A stretch of DNA of 64,000 nt from Gordionus sp. m RMFG-2023 (GCF_954871325.1 NC_088776.1:2735985-2799984); one strand, 5' to 3'; shown: positions 1 to 10,620, counted from the stretch's first letter. Made by a program: numbers and translations. The notes: a model not told the origin generated them from the letters alone.

Positions 1-150
1 AATATAATATGTCGTAGAGCTAGTATAACTTCTTGATTTAGTAAGAAAAAAATCATAATATTTACATATTTAAAATAAGATTATACCTTAAAAATGTCGT
101 TATCTAACATTTTAAAACTACTAGAATTATTTATTTACATAAAATGGAAA

Positions 151-271
151 GGCTATAGCATAGATTGGTGGGCCTTAGGGGTAGTTTTGTACGAAATGTT
201 GGTTGGCAAACTTCCCTTTGGCCTAGAAGACAAGCCCATATCTGACAACGATGACACATATCGTTTACAAG
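151..271 (+). CDS. Kinase-domain exon, AGC / atypical-PKC-like (partial)
   Basis: The translation from GGC at 151 contains DWWALGVVLYEMLVGKLPF, which is subdomain IX of a Ser/Thr kinase: the invariant D-x-W-x-x-G (here DWWALG) that starts helix F, then the YEML-G-PF signature of AGC kinases. The following residues (LEDKPISDNDDTYRL) resemble the acidic insert of atypical protein kinase C, so that subfamily is my best guess. An acceptor-like AG precedes 151 and CAAG followed by GT ends it at 271/272, so I read one coding exon of about 40 codons rather than the longer open frame from 94. No other catalytic exon (glycine loop, VAIK, HRD, DFG) is seen in the window. It lies inside the left arm of an inverted repeat. 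It could be an exon of a live gene extending left of the window or a duplicated fragment; I cannot tell which. Confidence 0.6.
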
Positions 272-408
272 GTTCAATAATTTTTTATACTTTAATGAAA
301 TTTGATAAAAAATATTTAAACTCAATAAATTATCATTGATTTCAAAATATCAAAATTTATTTTTCAATTATAAAGATAATAGATATATTTAATATATATT
401 TATTTTAT

Positions 409-480
409 TTAGCTAAATATGGAAGGGTGAAAATCCCTATATTCATTTCCTTCAAAATCTCCTTCATCATCAGAGGATTC
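409..480 (-). CDS. Candidate terminal exon of the kinase-like gene (left-arm copy)
   Basis: Directly after a pyrimidine-rich stretch ending in CTGTCAG there is an open reading of 23 codons and a stop. It has an acidic start (ESSDDEGD) and ends FEGNEYRDFHPSIFS. This loosely resembles the extreme C-terminus of atypical PKC (EFEGFEYINPL-type hydrophobic motif), which would fit the kinase exon in the same repeat. That match is an inference from a short peptide. The exon points the opposite way from the kinase exon in the same arm, so within one arm the two cannot belong to one transcript. Across the palindrome, kinase exon then terminal exon read in the same direction on both strands. Confidence 0.35.
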   Translation of the reverse strand, partial: ESSDDEGDFEGNEYRDFHPSIFS

Positions 481-1159
481 CTGACAGAAGTTTGATAAAA
501 ATAATTAAATTTTATTTTAAAACATTATATCAGTAAAATTCAATTAAGTTTATTTTCTAAATATGCTTTAAGAAATTAAAATTTTTCTGAATTTATAACT
601 AATGTTAAATTTTTAAACTTTTCTAATTGTGTATTTATGATATGTTTATTCGTATATTAAAATAAAAGTTTTTATTTATTTTCATTAAAATTCTCATATA
701 CCAATTTAAATTCAATTTTAAACCTACCTTAACTCATAAATATATATATACATCATATTATAATTAATAGGATCCCAATAAAAGGCTCGTTTCAAATCCG
801 AATGGTTTAGAGGACATAAAATCTCACAAGTTTTTCAAAACAATTGATTGGAATATGGTAAAATTATATTGATTATCTTTTTGAGTTTCATTATTTATTT
901 GTATTTTCACTAACCTTTTAAGTTGGAAGAAAAGAAAAAATTAAACTTAAATAATCTATAGAAACAAATAAATGAATAGGATTTATACCATAGTAACTCG
1001 ATGTTTGGCAATCTTCCAAATAATTCGAAGCTTCAGTACTATCTGAGAGTTATGGCTCCTTATCTTTTCCTTTACCCCTAATTTTTTCTCATTGGGCTTA
1101 ACTCTACCTACATCTTCCCTCAAATAATATTTATCGAATCCCTTTCATTAGAGCTTTTG

Positions 1160-1635
1160 CCATTAAGTTTCTTAAAGGTCGGCAAAGATGTAATAGAATC
1201 TCTCTGGGATTTCTGACTTTTTAATATAGCAACTGATGTAATGGTTGGTTGTAATAACCGCCATTTAAACTATTTATGGCAGTATTAGCCAAGATCATTC
1301 AAGAATTTACTTCCGACAGTCAAAGGGTATGAGATGTATACAAATTTTCATAAGGTTAAAGTTCTTCAAAGCTCGCTCTATAATTAATGTAGTATTGTTC
1401 TCATATTTCTAATAGTTGTTTTGAATCACCAACAAGAACTTTAGGTGATTTCTTGTATTGGCTAATATTTGAGTGAATATTGGGTTATTTAATATCCCAG
1501 GATTGTAATTCGTACTGGACCATAAGTCTGGGATTAATCTTTTCTTCTAAATGCACTTCCTAGGTATGGACAAGTATGGCAGAATCCAATCCCCTTTTCG
1601 GATGTAACAATGTTTCCGGTTTAAAGAAGGTGTCA
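1160..1635 (-). mobile_element. piggyBac-like transposase fragment in the palindrome loop
   Basis: On the minus strand, 1405-1540 reads LWSSTNYNPGILNNPIF followed by TQILANTRNHLKFLLVI. This resembles the N-terminal part of piggyBac-type transposases (DDE_Tnp_1_7), whose pattern is yWST...L-tPIFs-IMsRnRF-lilrfLHFnDn. About 300 bases further on the same strand, LCRPLRNLMAKALMKG near 1160-1210 is reminiscent of the later C-x-RxNRKxMPK region. The reading frame is broken by stops. No TTAA-flanked terminal repeats were recognised. The fragment fills much of the 0.7-kb unpaired loop between the two arms. The assignment rests on pattern matching by eye. Confidence 0.5.
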
Positions 1636-2060
1636 TTCTTTTCTTCCAGCTTAAAAGGTTAGTAAAAAAATATATATAAATAATGAAACTCAAAAAGAAA
1701 GTCAATCTAATTTTACCAGATTCCAATCAAATTTTTGAAAAACTTATGAGATTTTATATCCCTAAAACCATTTGAATTTGAACCGAGCCTTTTAATGGGA
1801 TCCTATTAATTATAATATGATGTATATATATATTTATGAGTTAAGGTGGGTTTAATGAAAATAAATAAAAACTTTTATTTTAATATACGAATAAACATAT
1901 CATAAATACACAATTAGAAAAGTTTAAAAATTTAACATTAGTTTTAAATTCAGAAAAATTTTTAATTTCTTAAAGCATATTTAGAAAATAAACTTAATTG
2001 AATTTTAGTGATATAATGTTTTAAAATAAAATTTAATTATTTATATCAAACTCCTGTCAG

Positions 2061-2132
2061 GAATCCTCTGATGATGGAGGAGGCTTTGAAGGAAATGAAT
2101 ATAGAGATTTTCACCCTTCCATATTTAGCTAA
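2061..2132 (+). CDS. Candidate terminal exon (right-arm copy)
   Basis: This is the mirror of 409-480. It has the same length (72 bp), the same AG acceptor and the same in-frame stop, and it reads ESSDDGGG then FEGNEYRDFHPSIFS. The only coding differences I see are in the acidic linker (EGD versus GGG), while flanking non-coding sequence carries indels. An undamaged 24-codon frame in both arms is mild support for a real exon but is not proof. On the + strand it lies downstream of the intact kinase exon at 151-271, with the piggyBac-like loop between them. Confidence 0.35.
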   Translation, partial: ESSDDGGGFEGNEYRDFHPSIFS

Positions 2133-2270
2133 ATAAAATAAATATATATTAAATATATCTATTTATCTTTATAATTGAAAAATAAATTTTGATATTTTGA
2201 AATCAATGATAATTTATTGAGTTTAAATATTTTTTATCAAATTTCATTAAAGTATAAAAAATTATTGAAC

Positions 2271-2392
2271 CTTGTAAACGATATGTGTCATCGTTGTCAG
2301 ATATGGGCTTAGTCTTCTAGGCCAAAGGGGAGTTTGCCAACCAACATTTTGTACAAAACTACCCCTAAGGCCCACCAATCTATGCTATAGCC
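2271..2392 (-). pseudogene. Second copy of the kinase-like exon, frameshifted
   Basis: This is the inverted-repeat partner of the exon at 151-271. It is 122 bp against 121 bp. An extra T after the codons for LEDD-like residues (the GAAGAC before AAGCCC in the left copy) shifts the frame and creates a stop, and YEML reads YKML here. The splice-like borders are kept. The left-arm copy is the intact one, so this copy has probably lost function unless the sequence has an error here. Confidence 0.65.
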
Positions 2393-2542
2393 TTTCCATT
2401 TTATGTAAATAAATAATTCTAGTAGTTTTAAAATTTTAGATAACGACATTTTTAAGGTATAATCTTATTTTAAATATGTAAATATTATGATTTTTTTCTT
2501 ACTAAATCAAGAAGTTATACTAGCTCTACGACATATTATATT

Positions 2543-4229
2543 AGTAGAAATAGGAAATTTTTTTGTTAAAAAAAAGGATAAAATGCAATAATTACTATAA
2601 TATGGATCGAATAAAACTTCGGGTTCCTTGTAGTAGATAGTCCCGACTCGAAGAGATTTTCGTCTTTCAATAAAGTTTAGTAAAATATCCTAAATGATAT
2701 TTTTATAACTGTATATGTATTAAAGTAAATAAAAGAAGTTGAAAAATGTATCAGAAAATTTATTCTTAATATTACAAAATTACTGATTATCTAAGATGTT
2801 TAAATTTTGAAGAATCTTAGTATGAAATATTTTCTAAATTAGAAGAGGGGTACAAGAAACATTTTTAGTATAATAAAATAAAACAGGTAATGATGTATAT
2901 AGCTTTCAACGTTATCGATTTCTTATTTTTTAATTAAAATATTGAAAGAGTCCTAATTTTACACTAACAAAATGATTGTTTCTTTCGAGTAGCCTCTTGG
3001 GCCTAGTAGAATCAGTGCGCGCATTTCAATTCGCTTGTTCTAGGGTCCAAAATAAGCTTGATCATGTTATTTCTGTGAAACCAACTAAGTGGTTTCATGC
3101 TACAGGGGAAGATATAGAATTTCGGAGGTTGCGACCTCATTAAACAAAAAATAAATGGGTATTAAGCATTTTACTACAATTTGTAAAACGCTGTAAATAC
3201 CTTTATATCGGTAAAAAAGCTTAAATTATACAAATTTTTATTTCACATTATATTTTTTTAAATAAAATAAATATAAATTTACAAATACATATACCTATTT
3301 TTTATTTTAAAAATCTAAAACCTATTAATATTTCGGTAAACCCCCAATTAAAAATATGTTAAATGGATAGAGTTTATTTTTTTTAAATTTACTAATATTT
3401 TATAATTTTATCTATACATATTTTGTGCATTTTCTGATAATCTAATTTATGACTTAATTGAGCCATGTAAGGCTGAGCCGTGAGCACAGCCAGTGGAAAC
3501 TTATAAATTAAATTACATTTAGGCACGAGCTGGTACATACCTTAGCTCGAATAATATTAATGTCATATTTCGTTCCTATCTTTTTTGATGTTTTAATGTG
3601 GTAATTGACAATTATTAAATTAATTAAAAAAATAAAAGGTTTTTAAAAAATAAGTATATGGGAAAATATTTACTATTAATTTTTTATACAATTTTTGTAA
3701 TAAATATAATAAAATGCAAATTATTAAAGTGTAAGTTATTGCTGAATATTTTATTCAGAGCCCATGTTTCTTATAAACAATTTAAAGATTTCGAGAAACG
3801 GGTAGAACAGAACCTGTTATTTAAAAATATCGCCCTCAGGCACTGGTAGGTTCACTACAGAAATACTGATTTTGATGGTATGTTAGACCCTTCATCTACA
3901 AAAATCTCGTTACATCCCCTTACCCAATAACTCGATGACTAAATATAAGGATTCAATTATAAAGATATATGTTATATATAAAATCCCTATTAGTAACTCC
4001 CTCAAATCAAAGAAAATAAATCATAAGCCCAGTGTAAAAGATACTGAAGCGTTCAGTTTATCTATTTTATGTTCTAAAATTTTCTTAACATTTCAATGTT
4101 ATCAATTTTATTAAGATAAAAATATTACTGTGCATAGTCCGTTTATATGCCCATCGGAGCATAATAGAATATTTTCTGGTTTCAAATCCTGGTGGATTAT
4201 TCCTGGTTAAAAAAATATTAAATTTTACA
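2543..4229. other. Stretch without a recognisable gene
   Basis: This is AT-rich DNA with a slightly G+C-richer patch at about 2980-3140. Short open frames (for example 3658-3849 on +) have low-complexity composition and no domain I recognise. I found no partner repeat for it inside the window. Confidence 0.6.
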
Positions 4230-4930
4230 TATTTTTGTAGTAAATTTAAAATAAATATTTAATAATGATCAAATAAAAGTTAAAATTCCTTGATATCATA
4301 TACGTATTAAAGATTGTAATTTTAAAAATTGACGTATTTTAATGAATCATCATTGTTTACGATAATATATTAAATCTTTTCTAATTATAATTCCCGTGAT
4401 AACGCTTATAGTTATACATGCGTCATAATTTATAATAAATTATTAAACATGCTGTATTAAGCAGCTACCAGCGGATAAAATGTTGAACTTATACGTTTTC
4501 GTCTTTAGAGTTAATTGTTCTAACATAGTCGAAAGATATATTTATATTTTCTATACATATTATTACAATATTTTCATTTAGTAATGGGAGCTCTCTATTC
4601 TAAAAAACAAATTTTTATAACAAATTCATACCTACATTTTTTGGTGTTGCAAAATATTCCTTCAGATTTATAAAATTTATATGAGGCATTCCACATTTTT
4701 ACATTTTAAGAACTTTAATTTTAGTCATCCTATTTTAGAAATAATTTTATCTTATACAACATAGGTTTTTTTTGTATAGAATATTTCTGTCAATCCGAGA
4801 TGTAAATATCAATATTACAAATCCTTTAGATTGAAATCGTTTTATTTGAAAAAACGTCTATTATTTAAACTCAAATTATAATTGTTAATAAAAAATATAA
4901 ACACCTTATATATTTGAAACTTTTCTAAAA
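4230..4930 (+). repeat. Repeat module F, copy 1 (direct)
   Basis: The block around GGGAGCTCTCTATTCT (near 4590) and the following 350 bases reappear in direct orientation at 8885-9345. The block from about 4230 to 4760 reappears inverted at 6540-7058. Landmarks are TTGACGTATTTT near 4330, the ATGCGTCATAATT stretch near 4420, and CCTTTAGATTGAAATCG near 4825. No coding sequence was recognised. The nature of the module is unknown. Confidence 0.8.
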
Positions 4931-6539
4931 ACGACTTAATCTATCCTTTACCCTCCTTACCCATCAAGGGTAGATATGCTTCAAAGCGCTGCTTATGTGA
5001 CACCACTGTTTATTGTTGATTTTGTTTTCATAAGAATTACTGGCAACGTATCCGGAATTTATCCAAGCCAACATCGCCCCTCATTTCATTGGAATTAGTT
5101 GTTTAATTTTTTAAGGGGTTATTTTTATTCTGTTCAATAATTTTTTTTGTATAAATTATCTACATAACAGGCAAAAGCATAAAAATGCATCCTGCACTAA
5201 TCATATGAGTTTTCATAGATAATGTTTTTCTATCAAGCTTTTTATGTTTTACTTATCTTTTATAGGTAAAATTGATTTAAGATATAATAAATTAGAATAT
5301 ATTAAAGAAAGTCAGATTTGTAATATTCACCATTCTGACATGATGCCAATTTTTGTATTTCATTTCTTACTTTACCAAATGAAAGAAAATTTTAGTTTCG
5401 ATATCAACATAATAATATTACGAATATACAAAATTATCTATTCATATTTTCAATTAAAAGGGTGAGGGGTTCTCTTTTCAATACCGCAATGATATCAAAA
5501 AATAATATATATAATAATGAAGACAAAAAATAGAACCCCAAATTATTTTAGTTCTTTCCTTTTTATAGAATTACATTTAATTATTATATGTTTGTCTTAA
5601 ATTATGCATAACGATGTCACCCATAAAATATCCATATTACCTATTGGGCTTGTTGGTAATGTAATTAACATTAAGTTTATATAAATTCCATTATATTCTA
5701 ACACATGTGTTCTAAATTAATAAAATTGATTTTTATAATGAAAAAATAATTCACTTTTAACAAAAATACATATAAATTTTAACTAATTATCGATTAAAGT
5801 ATCAATTAAGGCAACCATAAAGTACCGCATGGCACTCGTAAGAGGCTTATTTTATGACTAAACGATAGCTTTGCTGTACAATTTAACATTTAGGACGTAA
5901 ACAATTTGCTTACTTTTATCGATTACCATCAACTCTAGTGTGAATGGATAGTTTACATGATTTAACTATGGTTATATTCATTTAAATTATTTTTAAATCT
6001 ATTTGACCACCTAAACTATTTTTATTCTATAAGAGTCTAATGTGGGCTTGAGCTAACATATTGATGAATAGAAGAAGACAGCATTTTCCCAAGCCAATTT
6101 CAAACCTACTGATGGAGATCGATATCAAAGGACGAATTAAACTCAATCGTACCCACAATTGTTAATATAAATATTCATCTTCATACTTAATCTCCGTTAT
6201 TTTATATTTTTTCGTATCATCATTAAAATATATTGTATCAGCTTAATTTATTAAAATTACATAACTATATAATTTATACCTAAAGTTTATTTTAATTTAA
6301 AAAATATTATTTTTGATTAATTAAATAAGATCCGAACCTAATAATAAATAGTCCCTAGTCTAATTATCAAAAAATGCCTAATTACAATGAGGTAACTGGT
6401 GAAGCTCTTAAATATTTTTGTTGCCCTATTGCATATTTAAGTTTAAATAATAAGCATTTTTTTTTATTAAAAGATTTCAATCTAAAGCAGTATATTATTC
6501 ATATTTACATCTTGGATGACAGAAACATAAAAAATGCAC
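4931..6539. other. Stretch without a recognisable gene
   Basis: AT-rich sequence separating two oppositely oriented module-F copies. Open frames at 5244-5465 and 6374-6577 have biased composition and no recognised domain. I see no terminal repeats. Confidence 0.5.
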
Positions 6540-7058
6540 ATGTTGTATATAGCAAAATTATTTCTAAAATAGGATGACTAAAATTAAAGTTCTAAAAATT
6601 AAAAATGTTATGCCTCATATAAATTTTATAAATTTGAAAGGATATTTTACAACACTAAAATTTAATATAGGCATGAGCGGGTTAAAAAATTGCTTTACAT
6701 TGATAACATCAGAACACAGAGCTCCCACTACTAAATGAACATATTGTAGATGGTATGTATAGAAGATAGAAATATATTTTTTTACATATGTTAAAAACAA
6801 TTAACTCTACAGATGGTCATATACGATAGCTTTCTTACCAAACCACCCGAATAGCATTGGATTATCCTACACCTATTAAACAGCTTATACTTCTAAAATT
6901 TTATACGCCACAGCTTAATACAGCAAGTTTAATAATTATTATTATAAATTATGACGCATTTATAATTTAAGCGTTACAACGGGAATTATAATTAGAAAAG
7001 ATTTGATATATTATCATAAACAATTATGATTATCAAAATACGTCAATTTTAAAAATTA
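6540..7058 (-). repeat. Repeat module F, copy 2 (inverted), interrupted by a hAT element
   Basis: This is the reverse complement of module-F sequence from 4320-4760. At 7058 the match stops at ATTACAAT and resumes after the hAT element, at about 8530-8580 (CAAGGAATTTTAA), which mirrors 4260-4300. The hAT-type element therefore inserted into this copy, with a small loss of about 20 bases at the site. Confidence 0.8.
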
Positions 7059-7382
7059 CAATGCCCGCCCGTTAGTATAAAAATTTTTACCGCCCGTCCA
7101 TTATTTATAAAAAAAATTCGCTTATAAAATTTATTTATGGCCATTCTTTTAATTTTTTTAAGCATCTAATAAATATTTCAGCATTACATTTCTATAAAAA
7201 GTTTATAATTTAGGAACTTAATTTGAGAATAGAAAAATATATTCAATTTAAATTATGGATAATTTATTTGATCAAATAGAATATTTATTAAATGAATTTA
7301 TATATAAAATTGATATTATATGTAATTATAATGCAAAAATAATAATGAATCGACATTCTGGATAAAAAAAACTGTTTTCTAT

Positions 7383-7530
7383 GTTCTAAAACCTTCCAGC
7401 AATGCTAAATCCTCGTTCAGAAGAAGAACTAGTTGTAGGAATTGCCAATATTTTTCTTGCTAATCTTGACATCTTTGGCAAATCTCTTGTAGTTTCCACC
7501 AAAGTAGGATATGAAGTATATCCTCTTCCT
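7383..7530 (-). pseudogene. hAT transposase C-terminal dimerisation domain remnant
   Basis: The minus-strand reading from 7481 contains LARKILAIPTTSSSSERGF followed by SIAGR. This is the conserved hAT C-terminal motif (LA..iLaIPaTSasSERvFS-aG). Slightly upstream, in another frame, ILLWWK matches the D-x-L-x-WWK part of the same domain. Several frame changes and stops are present, for example a stop straight after IAGRF, so it is not functional. The transposase would cut and paste its own element using an RNase-H-like DDE core; that core is not visible here. Confidence 0.8.
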
Positions 7531-7639
7531 CAAGTGAGATCCGGATGTCCAATATTCAATATATGTAAAACTCTTTTTTGAAGTGAATAAGAAATGAATA
7601 ATCTGCCATTCCAAAATAATACCTTGCTATTTATATAAT

Positions 7640-8395
7640 CGTTTTCATGCTATTCGGAATAGTTATACAGTTTTATGAACCGGACCTCGAGTTAATATCA
7701 GAAACAGATGCATCTAACCATGGATTTGGAGCTGTACTCAGGCAAAAATATGATAATGGTATCCAATTTACAATAGCTTACACCTCATAAACTTTACAAG
7801 ACGCCGAAAAGTATTATTCTACAATAGATAAAGAAGCAAGAGCAATAATAAACGGTGTAGAAAAATTTCATAACTATTTGTATGGACAAAAATTTAAAAT
7901 TTGAACAGACCACAAACCTTTAATAAAGGTATATGGTAATAACAGAGATTTAAGCTCATTAACAAAACAAAGATTGCCTTATAAATTATCAACACATAAT
8001 TATGATGTTATGTACAAGAATGGCGCTAATAATATAATTGCAGATGCTTTATCGCGAAACCCAATAGAAAAAAATGAAGCGAAAATAAAACAGTGAAATA
8101 TATAAGAAATTTTACTTATGACACGTTAACTCTATCAAGAAAAGGAATAGTAAAAATATTAATAAATGGTGCAAATATACAAAATTTAAGCACCAGAATT
8201 TCAAGCTTACAAGAATAGATGAAATAGAAAATGATGACGGTATTTTACTTTGGAATAACAGATTAATCATTCCGTACTAACTTTAAAAAAGAGTTTTACA
8301 TAATTGCATAGGGGACATCCTATATTACATCGATGAAATCCATTACGAGACATTATGTATGGTGGGAACAATTAGATGAAGATGTCGAAAAACCC
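7640..8395 (+). mobile_element. Ty3/gypsy pol fragment (RNase H to integrase start), fossil
   Basis: The fragment shows RNase H signatures of Ty3/gypsy elements: ETDASNHGFGAVL at its start, a TDHKPL motif, and NIIADALSR at the end of the domain. It then has the His/Cys-type start of an integrase (GHP, YVWWEQ). It ends abruptly in the G+C-rich hAT end sequence near 8395. It is a broken piece with several disruptions and no LTR. The sequence style matches the Mag-like element at the right end of the window. It lies inside the hAT element on the opposite strand. Confidence 0.85.
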
Positions 8396-8884
8396 ATCCG
8401 CCCACCCATAGTTTCAAATTTTTTTAAACCGCCTGCCCATTTTCGAAAATTTTTTACCCGCCCATCAATCCGCCCACTTAGATAGGTCGGCGTGGGCAGG
8501 GCCGAAACCCCACCCAATGCAGACCTCTAATCAAGGAATTTTAATTTTTATTTGATCATTATTAAATAACGGTTAGAAAATTTGTAATTAAAGATACGAA
8601 AATTATGTTATCTTTCTCGCAGTGCATTTGTTTGAGCAAAAGATAGGTTGATCTGGCTGCAGCAAATAAAGATACAATTTTAATTGTATTCCTGTGTTTA
8701 TTTCCATTTTTTTACTTGCACTTTTTTTAAAATAAGAGGTATGCATGGTCGCGAATGCTCAAATGTTTTGGTGGCTTTAGCATAAGGGAAGGCATTTGGC
8801 CCGAAGGCCTAATTGTTAAAGCTTTGTCGGATGACGTCAGGGCGATTATCTTATAAACTTGCTTTATAAAACATCTATTAGCTG

Positions 8885-9345
8885 ATAAAATTTTAGAAGA
8901 ATACCAATGCTATTCGGCTAGTTGGGTAAAAAAGCTATCGTATTTTCATCTGTAAAGCTGTTTCTAACATAAGTTATATTTCTATCTTCTATATACATAC
9001 CATATACAATATGTTTATTTAGTAGTGGGAGCTCTCTATTCTTAAGTTATGGATCAAAAAAAATTTTTAACCAATATTCCTTCAAATTTTTAAACGAGGC
9101 ATTCCACATTTTTTTTAGAACTTTAATTTTAGTGGTCCTTTTTTAGAAATAATTTTATTTTATACAACATTTGCCTCTTTTGTATAGAATGTTTCTGTTA
9201 ATCCGATAAGTAAATATATATTTTACAAATCCTTTAGATTGAAATCGTTTTATTTGAAAAAATTTCTAATTAAAACTCAAAATATAATTGTAGTCAAATA
9301 AAAGGTATAATCCCTTTGTATATTTGTAACTTTTCCATAAATGGA
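8885..9345 (+). repeat. Repeat module F, copy 3 (direct)
   Basis: Direct copy of 4470-4930 and inverted relative to 6600-6950. The shared core is AGTGGGAGCTCTCTATTC near 9020 and the CCTTTAGATTGAAATCG block near 9225. The match to copy 1 ends near AACTTTTC at about 9340, where module G begins. Confidence 0.8.
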
Positions 9346-9760
9346 AAAGCCCACCCTACCTCGAGGTAAAAAATGTTTTTTTATTAACCCCTTTCATGGT
9401 TATTGCCAATTCGCTGCAAAGTATTACAAAAATGATTTGTGAAATTTTTATCGTTATCATTTCAGGATTCGAAAAAAAATAAATATTATGATTATTAAAT
9501 GTAAATAATTATAAATTTATTCACCTACTTTGCTGCCTTGTATGATCATTTTATTTAACTTCACTAAACGAAAATTGAGAAAATAAAAATCTTACTAATC
9601 TTAAATCTTGTTATATATTATAATTATAAATTAAAGCTTTGTTTATGTGTTGTGATGATTTAATTAAAACAATGTTGACGAATAAATTGAAACTCATTCA
9701 GATAAAAATATTATATATTTTGTTTGCAAAAAATAATTTAAATAACACATTAACTTTTAA
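9346..9760 (-). repeat. Repeat module G, copy 1 (inverted partner of 18.75-19.17 kb)
   Basis: The reverse complement of this block is found at about 18755-19165. Shared landmarks are the CTACCTCGAGGTA-like palindrome near 9357, ATTCGCTGCAAAGTATTAC near 9408, and the AAAGCTTTGTTTATGTGTT block near 9633. The two copies lie about 9 kb apart in opposite orientation. No coding content was recognised. Confidence 0.85.
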
Positions 9761-10009
9761 AAAACTTGAAAGAAAATGTTAAAAAATCATTATTTTTTGA
9801 ACATATCCTGTATTTTTTTTTAAAGACATATAATACTTTATTTAAAAACAAATTTTTACAAATTTTTCTTTTACAAATATAATTAAAAATATATATTAAA
9901 AAACAAATAAGAATATATTAAAAATGAATTAAAAAATATATATGTATAAAGAAGAGCTGAGAAAAAAAAATATTTAAAAAAAAGGATATAAATCACCCTA
10001 GAGAAGAGT
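9761..10009. other. AT-rich spacer
   Basis: Low-complexity A/T runs between module G and the RT fragment. Nothing recognisable. Confidence 0.6.
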
Positions 10010-10620
10010 GAATGCTTTAAAAATTGGACCTGCCGATTTCCAGGGAAATCTGCTGATGAAAGTAAAATCTTTCGTTGGGGTCTCCTGAGATCTGCTTCAT
10101 TTTTTTTCCTATGGTTTTAATGAAATTGAAAGCATCACTTCCCAACATGACTAGGGTATTGGTAATGATTGTAATAAACGTTGTTTTTATGAGGCAAGCA
10201 TATTTGTTTTTTTTCGGCCTTTTCGATGGCAGAAAATGAGAGGTAGGACTTAGCGGCAAAATCGACACAGGTATAGTCCCAAGTGAGTGGGAGACCATTG
10301 GTCCAGGGAATGAGAGATTTGCCAACGAGGGTGTATGGCGTTTTCGTTTGAGAGGCCCACTGGTTTGAGGGTGGATGGAATATTAACTTATTTAAGAGCA
10401 GCTAGGTTTGTTAATAGATTTATGACGCGGTTGTAGTCCATGGGAGAACTTGCAGTGCAAGGGATGATAAGCTTTCGATTCGATGGGATGGCGGCAGTTA
10501 ATGCAAATGGAGGGAACCACAGCATACAGCCAAGAGGGAGGGCTAAGGAAATGCGTAGCTGATCGCCAGTCAAGAAGAGGCCAAGATTGGAATTGGGATT
10601 TCCAGCCATTCGTAACCTGA
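10010..10620 (-). mobile_element. Retroelement reverse-transcriptase C-terminal region, broken copy
   Basis: Minus-strand readings match, in order, the C-terminal part of a family of invertebrate mobile-element RT proteins. They are GDQLRISLALPLGC, a Cys/His cluster of the C-x-C-G...GLHGLSC...RH type (here ICINC, HPLHC, RHKSIN), an IPWTNGLPLTWDYTCVD stretch, and SGDPNERFYFHQQISLEIGR. These pieces span about 600 bases in several frames, so the copy is broken in a few places. No RT palm motif is present. Which element class carries this protein is uncertain; it is probably a non-LTR-type or related retroelement. The surrounding DNA is much more AT-rich, so the insert stands out by composition. 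Confidence 0.75.

Larger units (their letters stand above)
1..936 (+). repeat. Left arm of a long inverted repeat (about 0.93 kb)
   Basis: Read on the opposite strand, this sequence reappears at 1635-2542 with small indels and scattered substitutions. Matching landmarks are the run starting at base 1 (right-arm mirror ending at 2542), the kinase-like exon (151-271 versus 2271-2392), the terminal exon (409-480 versus 2061-2132), a GGATCC block near 770 mirrored near 1800, and AAGTTGGAAGAAAAG near 921 mirrored near 1636-1654. The arm already matches at base 1, so it may extend to the left of the window. Confidence 0.93.
1635..2542 (-). repeat. Right arm of the long inverted repeat
   Basis: This is the reverse-complement copy of 1-936. 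The arms differ by small indels, so the duplication is not brand new. Sequence after 2542 has no mirror inside the window. With the 0.7-kb loop, the structure is a palindrome-like unit of about 2.5 kb. Confidence 0.93.
7059..8529 (-). mobile_element. Decayed hAT DNA transposon inserted in module F
   Basis: The right end read on the minus strand starts TAGAGGTCTGCA, then GGGTGGGG and several GGGCGG-rich blocks, typical of hAT-element ends with subterminal repeats. Similar CCGCCC blocks lie at the left end (7063-7100). A hAT dimerisation domain is encoded on the minus strand at 7383-7530, consistent with a 5' end at 8529. The matching left terminal repeat is missing or degraded, and the middle of the transposase is replaced by a Ty3/gypsy pol fragment. 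The element interrupts an inverted copy of module F. Confidence 0.65.

Noticed and set aside
131-325. 64-codon minus-strand frame over the kinase exon
   Set aside because: Shadow of the kinase reading on the other strand; no domain in this frame.
3460-3560. Short GAGC...GCTC and GGCTGAGCC inverted repeats as a regulatory hairpin or terminator
   Set aside because: Very short stems, no neighbouring gene, and such matches are expected by chance.
4140-4205. tRNA-like stretch (GGTTTCAAATCCTGG, box-B-like)
   Set aside because: The box has an extra base, and no cloverleaf with acceptor and anticodon stems could be formed by eye.
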